From positions 1-9,342 of the forward strand of contig JBGPYM010000114.1 in assembly GCA_041493205.1 (NCBI GenBank): a stretch of 9,342 bases of DNA, in the 5' to 3' direction. The stretch comes from JBGPYM01 sp041493205 (lineage in GTDB: Bacteria > Bacteroidota > Ignavibacteria > UBA10030 > UBA6906). The stretch's first letter is position 1; the number at the start of each line of letters is the position of its first letter. Below the pieces are notes generated by a model. That model was not told the DNA's origin. It saw only the letters and a list, made by a program, of their open reading frames with translations, and searched no databases. Shown here piece by piece: positions 1 through 5,516 of this stretch. A program made the position numbers and the translations under genes.

Positions 1-65
1 AGCGGAAATCGGCGCAGGGTCAGTCCGGCTTCGCGGACAAGGGTGTTGAGCGATGGCAGTTTCAT
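1..65 (-). CDS. N-terminal fragment of an unrecognised protein, cut by the window edge
   Basis: Only the first 21-22 codons are visible. They start at an ATG (65-63) and read MKLPSLNTLVREAGLTLRRF and onward. An AAAAGGA ribosome-binding sequence lies about 6 bases upstream, and the start is 44 bases past the DUF3307 stop, so it is probably the next gene of the same leftward operon. A short amphipathic start ending in Arg-Arg-Phe-Pro-Leu would suit a multi-pass membrane protein; DUF4153-type proteins begin in a similar way, but the visible stretch is too short to assign a family. The start is fairly secure and the function unknown. Confidence 0.55.
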   Translation of the reverse strand, partial: MKLPSLNTLVREAGLTLRRFP

Positions 66-109
66 GGGGTTTCCTTTTGAAGAACGGTGGGAGATGATGG
101 TACAGCGAG

Positions 110-859
110 CTACGGTACCTGCTGGAGCGACACGAGCGTCAGGTATCCGATCAGGATCCCCCATCCGAAGCTCATCAGCGTACCGATGATGATGTATTCC
201 GCCTCTTTGCGGTGGCGGGGGTCCTGGGCTTCTCCGAAGCGGAGAATCGACTTTGCAGCGATCAGGAACCCGATTCCTCCCGCCTGGCCGATGAGCATCA
301 TGAGGAAAATGAGGGCACGTTCCAGCTCGCCGATGATCATGCCTCCCCGTTCGAATCCGCCGGCGTCCCGGCCCGCCTCTTCGTGGGATTCGAGGAGTTG
401 TTGCTGGATCGGCCTGACGGCGAGACCGATGAGAAATCCGCCCGCCTTGATTGACGCGGTCGCGCCCGCGATCATGATGAGCGCTTTCAGATAGACGGGT
501 CCGATGAGGTCGCTCCAGGGAGGCCAGGCGTCTCCCGAACGGACGATCATTGCGGTGAGGGCACCAATCACGGCAAGGTGCGCTGCCTGGTCTATGAGAA
601 ATGCGCCGGGCCCTCCTTTTCCTGATCGCACTTTCACGGCGTCGATCAGCGTGTGCGACACCATGACGACCGCAGGGATTTCCCACCGCATCCAGAGCCC
701 GCAGAGCAGGTAGCTGAGGCCGGCAAGGATTGCCGTGTGACCCAGCAGGACCGGCAGGTGATGCTTGTTCCGGACCATGCCCGCGGTCTGAAGGAGGAAA
801 TCACCCGCGAGCTGCGCTGTGATGAGACAGACGAGAATCTGTTCTGCCGCACTGTTCAC
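110..859 (-). CDS. DUF3307 family multi-pass membrane protein
   Basis: This 249-residue integral membrane protein has the DUF3307 layout, a family of unknown function. The N-terminal half carries the family's polar motifs inside or beside hydrophobic helices: AGDFLLQ at residues 18-24, Gly-His at 40-41, SHTLID at 68-73 with Lys76, and DQAAH at 90-94. The usual His before the first motif is Gln16 here. The second half has a hydrophobic segment (about 120-148), a charged loop (about 150-170), then a conserved-looking stretch GELERALIFLMM, AAKSILRF and a final helix (about 225-245). The start is a GTG (859-857) with a weak AGGG 7 bases upstream; it keeps the first motif near the N-terminus, as in the family. 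It lies 90 bp downstream of the SatD-family gene on the same strand, and I recall the two being neighbours in other genomes. The His/Asp motifs within helices suggest a metal-dependent membrane enzyme, but that is inference. Confidence 0.85.
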   Translation of the reverse strand: MNSAAEQILVCLITAQLAGDFLLQTAGMVRNKHHLPVLLGHTAILAGLSYLLCGLWMRWEIPAVVMVSHTLIDAVKVRSGKGGPGAFLIDQAAHLAVIGALTAMIVRSGDAWPPWSDLIGPVYLKALIMIAGATASIKAGGFLIGLAVRPIQQQLLESHEEAGRDAGGFERGGMIIGELERALIFLMMLIGQAGGIGFLIAAKSILRFGEAQDPRHRKEAEYIIIGTLMSFGWGILIGYLTLVSLQQVP

Positions 860-875
860 CGGGTGGCCCTGGCTT

Positions 876-920
876 ATTAACAGTTAATTTATACTGTAAA
901 TATTAATAACAGCTATTAAT
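876..920 (-). promoter_or_regulatory. AT-rich palindromic spacer upstream of DUF3307, probable operator or promoter
   Basis: This short stretch is almost pure A/T in an otherwise GC-rich window. It holds a perfect 13-base palindrome (ATTAACAGTTAAT, 876-888), a 7-base one (TACTGTA, 892-898), and an inverted repeat of 7-base arms (ATTAATA at 902-908 and TATTAAT at 914-920) around a 5-base spacer. Each unit is centred on or contains CAG/CTG within TA-rich flanks, so it looks like three variants of one binding site. It lies just upstream of the DUF3307 start. No convincing -35/-10 pair could be fixed, although TATAAA (893-888, minus strand) is a possible -10. The neighbouring SatD protein has a helix-turn-helix, so autoregulation is a reasonable guess. 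Confidence 0.45.
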
Positions 921-949
921 GCTTGTATCATACCGGAACAGGCCCCGGG

Positions 950-1615
950 TCAGGCGCAGGACGCGAGCTGCCGTTCAAATTCCGCCAGGCCCCGGTCCAC
1001 GGCGTACCATCCTGCGCCTTCGAGATGCTGGGCCGCAGTCTGCTGCGTGATGGGCGGGTCTCCCCAGGAACGGGCAATCTTCTCCTGCGTCCATCCCTGC
1101 ATGGCCCCGATCACGGCATGCGCCTGTTTGTCGGTCCAGTGGACCGCAATCCCGTCGAGGAGATGCACCACGACGTCCAGCTGCCGCTCGCAGCCGCTGC
1201 CGGGGGAGGAAAAGGACATGCGCCGCTTCTTCATCCTGTCAAGAGCGAGTCCGGAGAACCTGAACGCCTCGCCGCTCCCTTCCGACACGCGCCGGCGCGG
1301 CAACAGGTCGGCGGTCCCGACCCCGATTGCAAGGCGGGTATCGAAGTGATGCGATTCCATCTGCCACCGGAGGTGGGCCCGGAAAAGGAGGGCTGCACGC
1401 AGCGACTGTGCCGGATCCGTCACGAGCATCTGCCAGCTGTCACCCCGGAAGACGTCGATGTCCAGCGGGACAGACGCCGTAAGGATCCTGCGTAACTGGC
1501 GGGAGCCGGCGTCAATCACCTTCAACAACCGCCGGCGTTCCGCCGGGCTCAGCGCCGAGGACCGGACGATGTCGCCGGTGATGACGGCATACTGCTTATC
1601 CTTCAGCGATTTCAT
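950..1615 (-). CDS. SatD family protein with cyclase-like palm and C-terminal helix-turn-helix
   Basis: This is a 221-residue soluble protein of the SatD family, named after a gene of the Streptococcus mutans secretion and acid tolerance locus; the biochemical role is not known. It begins with the family signature YAVITGDIVRSS (residues 9-20), followed by a helix, a strand ending in FRGDSWQMLV (56-65), LAIGVGTAD (95-103) and GEAFRFSGLALDRM (115-128). Asp15 and Asp59 are 44 residues apart, the spacing of the two metal-binding aspartates of class III nucleotidyl cyclases. Residues about 163-205 form a helix-turn-helix (QEKIARSW, then TQQTAAQHLEGAGW). The frame is open further upstream, but the start at 1615 places the signature at the N-terminus and has an AGAGGA ribosome-binding site. 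It overlaps the end of the dioxygenase gene by 20 bp, so translation is probably coupled; DUF3307 follows 90 bp downstream. Family assignment is firm; the cyclase resemblance is inferred. Confidence 0.85.
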   Translation of the reverse strand: MKSLKDKQYAVITGDIVRSSALSPAERRRLLKVIDAGSRQLRRILTASVPLDIDVFRGDSWQMLVTDPAQSLRAALLFRAHLRWQMESHHFDTRLAIGVGTADLLPRRRVSEGSGEAFRFSGLALDRMKKRRMSFSSPGSGCERQLDVVVHLLDGIAVHWTDKQAHAVIGAMQGWTQEKIARSWGDPPITQQTAAQHLEGAGWYAVDRGLAEFERQLASCA

Positions 1616-2447
1616 CCGGTCCTCTGGTGAAGAGCAGCGGATTGAGCGGGCTCGCCGCCGGCTCTCCGGGGCGGCACCCGGGCAGAAAGACTTCCATATC
1701 CGTCTTCCGGAAATCGTTTTCCGGCGCAACGACCTTTGCGCCGTCGGCATAATAGATGACCGTCAGGACTTTCCGGCTGTGCCCGCTCGTATTGGGGTGA
1801 GCCGAGTGCACTGCCCAGCCCGCATGAAAGGTCGCGTCACCGGCCTTCATGTCGTAACTCTCCACCGGCCACTGTTTCTCCTCCACCAGACGCGCGAAGC
1901 CGCGGTTGGACTCTTCCGAAATGGACCGGTCCAGGAGCGCTCCCTGCAGGTGCGAGCCGCAGGCGAAGAGCATCGTCCCCATCGTGCGCGGAAGGTCGAT
2001 CAGGGGCATCCACAACGTAATGGTGTTGTGCGTGTCGAGGGGCCAGTAGAACTGGTCCTGGTGCCAGGGGGTGAGCTTGCCCCCGGCGGGCTTGTAGAGT
2101 GCCTGGTCGTGATAGAGCCGCACGCCATCGACGCCCATGAGGTCGGCGGCCACGCGTGCGAAGCGGCGCGCGAAGACAAAGGCGCGCACGCTCTCGTCCA
2201 GACGCCAGACATTCGTGACCTGCTGGAAAAGGCTGCTGTAGTCTTCAATCCTACCCTGCGAGTCACTCTTTGCCGTGACGGCGCTCAGGACGCGGTCAAT
2301 GGCCGGCAGAACGCCCTCCACTTCCCGGCGATCGGCGAGCGCGGGGAGGCAAACGTGCCCCTGGGTGCGAAAGAATTCAACCTGTGCGGCGGACACGGGA
2401 TAACGCGAGGCCAGATCATGCTGGAGCGACGTCGCCGGAAAGCCCAT
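1596..2447 (-). CDS. Phytanoyl-CoA dioxygenase (PhyH) family Fe(II)/2-oxoglutarate oxygenase
   Basis: This 283-residue protein should be a cytoplasmic non-haem iron oxygenase that uses 2-oxoglutarate and O2 to hydroxylate or oxidatively demethylate a small molecule. The iron-binding triad is visible: His129 and Asp131 in TPWHQDQFYW, and the distal His214 in WAVHSAHPNTS, followed by Asn219 and Arg225, the latter fitting the 2-oxoglutarate carboxylate contact. The preceding LYHDQALYKPAGG (111-123) is typical of bacterial PhyH proteins. The frame stays open to 2615, but the upstream part is low-complexity and crosses the symporter start. The ATG at 2447 has a GAGGG ribosome-binding site 5 bases upstream and a plausible promoter. 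The length is normal for the family. The substrate cannot be predicted; divergent transcription from a symporter and a URO-D-like gene suggests the imported compound or a derivative of it. It heads the leftward operon containing SatD and DUF3307. Confidence 0.87.
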   Translation of the reverse strand: MGFPATSLQHDLASRYPVSAAQVEFFRTQGHVCLPALADRREVEGVLPAIDRVLSAVTAKSDSQGRIEDYSSLFQQVTNVWRLDESVRAFVFARRFARVAADLMGVDGVRLYHDQALYKPAGGKLTPWHQDQFYWPLDTHNTITLWMPLIDLPRTMGTMLFACGSHLQGALLDRSISEESNRGFARLVEEKQWPVESYDMKAGDATFHAGWAVHSAHPNTSGHSRKVLTVIYYADGAKVVAPENDFRKTDMEVFLPGCRPGEPAASPLNPLLFTRGPDEIAEG

Positions 2448-2474
2448 GGACCCTCGTGAGGATTGTGGTGGGGA

Positions 2475-2503
2475 AATATGAACAATTCGCCGCCGATGCG
2501 CAA
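2475..2503 (-). promoter_or_regulatory. Possible sigma70-type promoter for the dioxygenase operon
   Basis: On the minus strand TTGCGC (2503-2498) and CATATT (2480-2475) are separated by 17 bases. Transcription would start near 2468, giving a leader of about 20 bases before the ATG at 2447. The match is moderate, and promoter consensus may differ if the host belongs to a phylum with another sigma-factor preference. Confidence 0.35.
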
Positions 2504-2525
2504 GATCTTCCGAAGTCCCCCGCCC

Positions 2526-2555
2526 TTGCGGGTTTGGCAAAGAACTCCGTACATT
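2526..2555 (+). promoter_or_regulatory. Possible promoter for the symporter/URO-D operon
   Basis: TTGCGG (2526-2531) and TACATT (2550-2555) are 18 bases apart on the plus strand, which would place the transcript start near 2562 and give a leader of about 48 bases. The -35 element overlaps a small hairpin (CCCGC at 2519-2523, GCGGG at 2528-2532), which could be part of an operator. It lies back to back with the proposed minus-strand promoter, leaving little room for separate regulation of the two operons. Confidence 0.3.
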
Positions 2556-2609
2556 GCTTCCCGCACCGTTATTCCGTCCCCCACACCAGCATTTCCGGGA
2601 GCTCACCGC

Positions 2610-4382
2610 ATGCAACTCACCTGGATCGACGTATCCGTTATCGCCCTGTATTTCGTTTTCAACCTTGGCGTCGCGCTCTATCTCAGGAAGCGCGCCACGC
2701 AGAGCGTCAGCGAGTTCTTTCTTTCGGGACGAAACGTCACCTGGTGGCTCGCAGGTACGTCCATGGTGGCGACGACGTTCGCGGCCGACACACCCCTCGT
2801 GGTGACGGGGCTGGTGGCCAAGAACGGGATCGCCGGCAACTGGATCTGGTGGAGCATGGTTTTCAGCGGCATGCTGACTGTCTTCTTTTACGCAAAGTTG
2901 TGGCGCAGGGCCGGCGTCCTCACCGACGTCGAATTCGCGGAGATCCGGTACAGCGGCCGCCCGGCCGTGTTTCTGCGCGGGTTCCGCGCGGCGTATCTCG
3001 GCCTCCCCATCAATCTCATCATCATGGGGTGGGTCAATCTTGCGATCGTCAAGATTCTCGTCCTGGTCCTGGGCGTGACCAAGATCGAGGCACTGGTCAT
3101 CGCGCTCGGGATCATGGCCATCACAGCGTCCATCTCAACGATCTCCGGACTCTGGGGGGTCCTCTGGACGGACCTCTTCCAGTTCATTCTGAAAATGGGG
3201 ATGGTGATCCTCCTCGCCGTGTTCGCGGTAAACGCGTCGGGCGGCATGGGATCGCTCATGACGCGGTTGCATGAAATCGACAGCACGCGCACCGGCGGTT
3301 CGGTCCTGTCGCTCGTTCCGGATCTGAATTCCGCCTGGATGCCGTTGATTACGTTTTTCGTCTACATCGCGGTGAACTGGTGGGCGTCATGGTATCCGGG
3401 GGCCGAGCCGGGTGGGGGGGGATATGTCGCACAGAGGATCTTCAGCGCGAAGGACGAGAAACATTCGCTCCTCGCGACGCTCTGGTTCAATCTTGCGCAC
3501 TATGCACTCCGCCCGTGGCCGTGGATCATTGTCGGGCTCGTCGCGGTGGCGCGCTTTCATGGCGACCCGTCCTTCGAGGCGGATCCGGAATCCGGGTATG
3601 TCCGCATCCTTATCAGCGACCTTCCCGCCGCTCTCCGGGGATTGATGCTTGCAGCGTTCGCGGCCGCGTATATGTCGACCATCGGGACCCAGCTCAACTG
3701 GGGTGCGAGTTACCTTGTCAACGACCTGTACAAGCGCTTCATGGCGCGCACACGGAGTGAGCGGCATTACGTGCGCGCGTCACAGGTGGTGACGATTCTG
3801 CTGATGGTCCTCTCCGTCCTCGTGACACTCTCCATGGACTCCATTGCAGGCGCCTGGAAGTTCCTGATGGCAATCGGCGCGGGAACGGGCCTGGTGTATA
3901 TCCTCCGCTGGTTCTGGTGGAGGATCAACGCGTGGAGCGAGATTTCCGCAATGGCCGCCGCGTTTATCACGTCGCTGACACTGACCTTCGGCTTCAAGCT
4001 CGACGAAGGCAACCCCGTCGACTTTGCCTGGCTCCTTCTCATCACGGTGGGGATCACCAGTGTCGTCTGGCTGACGGTGACATTCCTGACGCAACCCGAG
4101 CCGAAAGAGATCCTCCTTTCGTTCTACCGGCGTGTCAGACCCAATCCCGCATTCTGGGGACCGATCGCCGCCGAAGCAACGGACGTGTCGCCCGAACGGG
4201 ACGGCCTGTTCAACCTGGGAAACTGGCTTGCGGGATGCCTGATGATCTATGCGTTTCTCTTCGGCGCGGGGAAAATCATACTCGGAGAGCCCGCGACGGG
4301 GATCGTCTTCCTGAGTGCGGGGTTGATTGCGGGAGGGTATATCTATTTCGGGATGGAGAGAAAAGGCTGGAAGATTAAATGA
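2610..4382 (+). CDS. Sodium:solute symporter (SSS family)
   Basis: This 590-residue inner-membrane protein is a Na+-coupled uptake carrier of the solute:sodium symporter family, with about 13-14 hydrophobic segments. Family features include the first helix (WIDVSVIALYFVFNLGVALY), the loop FFLSGRNVTWWLAGTSMVA (36-54) leading into TTFAADTPL, the segment with Glu111 and RYSGRP, and the cytoplasmic motif YPGAEPGGGGYVAQRIF (262-278) with SAKDEKH, which marks the subgroup common beside carbohydrate genes. The ATG at 2610 puts the first helix at the N-terminus and has GGGAG 8 bases upstream; the open frame reaching back to 2463 is non-family sequence in the divergent promoter. The stop overlaps the URO-D start as ATGA, so the two are co-translated. 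The length is normal. The substrate is not predictable: sugars, sugar acids, amino acids and vitamins are all carried by this family, and a sugar-related compound is favoured by the nearby rhamnosidase and sugar-binding protein. Confidence 0.9.
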   Translation: MQLTWIDVSVIALYFVFNLGVALYLRKRATQSVSEFFLSGRNVTWWLAGTSMVATTFAADTPLVVTGLVAKNGIAGNWIWWSMVFSGMLTVFFYAKLWRRAGVLTDVEFAEIRYSGRPAVFLRGFRAAYLGLPINLIIMGWVNLAIVKILVLVLGVTKIEALVIALGIMAITASISTISGLWGVLWTDLFQFILKMGMVILLAVFAVNASGGMGSLMTRLHEIDSTRTGGSVLSLVPDLNSAWMPLITFFVYIAVNWWASWYPGAEPGGGGYVAQRIFSAKDEKHSLLATLWFNLAHYALRPWPWIIVGLVAVARFHGDPSFEADPESGYVRILISDLPAALRGLMLAAFAAAYMSTIGTQLNWGASYLVNDLYKRFMARTRSERHYVRASQVVTILLMVLSVLVTLSMDSIAGAWKFLMAIGAGTGLVYILRWFWWRINAWSEISAMAAAFITSLTLTFGFKLDEGNPVDFAWLLLITVGITSVVWLTVTFLTQPEPKEILLSFYRRVRPNPAFWGPIAAEATDVSPERDGLFNLGNWLAGCLMIYAFLFGAGKIILGEPATGIVFLSAGLIAGGYIYFGMERKGWKIK

Positions 4383-5512
4383 CGCCCCGCGAGAGGATGC
4401 AGGCGGCGATGAGCCTGGGGACCCCGGACCGCGTGCCGGTGATGTGCCAGTGCAGCATCGGACATATGCTCCTCCAGCTGGAGGTTTCACCCGCCGATTT
4501 CTGGTGTGATGCGGAAATCTATGTGGACGGGCTCTTCCGCATCAGGGAGCTGTACGATTTTGACGGCATCCTGGTCAGCCTGCACGGACACGATCCGTCG
4601 TGGCGGGCGCGGATCGCCTCCCGGCGCACTACGCCTGCGGGTGAAGAGATCGGCTGGGGCGACGGTTCCCGGACCCTCTTCCCGCGCGACGAACTTCCAC
4701 GTCATTTCCCCGGCGACCGGACGCCTCCTTCTCCTCCGCCGCGCCCGGGCGATGAGCATCTTCCGCCCGACTACATTCCGGTGTCGCAGGGTTTGCGGTT
4801 CATGATCGACGCCGGCCACCGGTTCGACGCACTCACGCGATCCGTGCAACGGTCGGCCGGACGCTACTCGGTGCACGGTGAAATCACCTCACCTTTTGAT
4901 TACGTCCTCGACAGCGGAGGGCACCAGGCGGTGTTGCTCGCCCTTCTGGACGATCCGCCGTCGGTGCATCGCGCGCTCGACCAGTTCACCAGGAGGCTCG
5001 TCGCGCTCGCACGTGCGATGTGCAGAACCGGGGTTGACGCAATCAAGATCTCATCTCCCTATGCCGGCGCGGGTTTCATCTCTCCGGCCTGTTACCGGGA
5101 GTTCATTCTTCCGTATGAACGGCGCATCGCGGAGACGATCCGCGGAGAAGGGGTCCGATCGTACCTCCACACGTGCGGGGCAATCGGTGACAGGATCGAC
5201 ATGATGATCGGCACCGGTGTGGACGGTATTGAATGTCTTGACCCGCCTCCCCTTGGCAATGTTGACCTGGAAGAGGCGCTTCGCGCGACATCCGGACGAT
5301 GCTTCATTAAAGGGAACGTGGACTCGATCAATACTCTGCTGCGGGGGGACCCCGACGAAATTCGGGCGGATGTGTGTGCGCGTCTCAGGGCGGCAAAGGG
5401 CACCGGGGGATTCATCCTGAGCACTGCCTGTTCCATTGCACCCCACGTGCCACAGGAACACGTGAAGCTCTTGCGCGAGCTGGTGGAGATTGCCATGCCG
5501 GGCCAATCTTAG
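4379..5512 (+). CDS. URO-D superfamily protein, MtaA/CmuA-like (zinc methyltransferase type)
   Basis: This 377-residue cytoplasmic protein has the uroporphyrinogen decarboxylase TIM-barrel fold. It opens with the typical TPRERMQAAMSLGTPDRVPV. It carries the His-X-Cys and distant Cys pattern of the cobalamin-dependent methyltransferase branch: His264 and Cys266 in YLHTCG, and Cys351 in LSTACSIAP. These match the zinc ligands that activate a thiol acceptor in MtaA-type enzymes and are not a feature of haem-synthesis HemE. Other family landmarks are DAIKISSPYAGAGFISP (about 220-236), GVDGIECLDPPP and GRCFIKGNVDS. The start is the ATG of an ATGA overlap with the symporter stop, so its function is probably tied to the transported compound. 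No corrinoid protein or corrinoid methyltransferase partner lies in the window. Many environmental bacteria have such proteins beside sugar-catabolism genes with unknown activity. Family is secure; methyl transfer is plausible but unproven. Confidence 0.87.
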   Translation: MTPRERMQAAMSLGTPDRVPVMCQCSIGHMLLQLEVSPADFWCDAEIYVDGLFRIRELYDFDGILVSLHGHDPSWRARIASRRTTPAGEEIGWGDGSRTLFPRDELPRHFPGDRTPPSPPPRPGDEHLPPDYIPVSQGLRFMIDAGHRFDALTRSVQRSAGRYSVHGEITSPFDYVLDSGGHQAVLLALLDDPPSVHRALDQFTRRLVALARAMCRTGVDAIKISSPYAGAGFISPACYREFILPYERRIAETIRGEGVRSYLHTCGAIGDRIDMMIGTGVDGIECLDPPPLGNVDLEEALRATSGRCFIKGNVDSINTLLRGDPDEIRADVCARLRAAKGTGGFILSTACSIAPHVPQEHVKLLRELVEIAMPGQS

Positions 5513-5516
5513 TTTT

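Noticed and set aside
923..1495. Plus-strand open frame opposite the SatD gene
   Set aside because: Composition is typical of an antisense shadow, and the SatD signature is plain on the minus strand.
1616..1750. Extended SatD start at 1750
   Set aside because: The added 45 residues are Arg/Ser-rich, out-of-frame dioxygenase sequence; the start at 1615 fits the family and has AGAGGA upstream.
1458..2459. Long plus-strand open frame opposite the dioxygenase and SatD genes
   Set aside because: Arg-, Pro- and His-rich shadow of a well-supported PhyH gene on the other strand, caused by GC-rich third positions; no domain signature.
2519..2535. CCCGC/GCGGG hairpin followed by TTT as an intrinsic terminator
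   Set aside because: The stem is only 5 bp and the T tract is three bases long; it also lies upstream of both divergent genes, where a terminator makes little sense.
2463..2609. Longer N-terminus for the symporter starting at 2463
   Set aside because: The extra 49 residues have no helix or family match and cover the divergent promoter region; the ATG at 2610 has a ribosome-binding site and puts the first helix at the N-terminus.
4379..5512. Annotation as haem-pathway uroporphyrinogen decarboxylase HemE
   Set aside because: The His-X-Cys plus distant Cys pattern and coupling to a transporter fit the MtaA/CmuA-like branch, and no haem genes are nearby.
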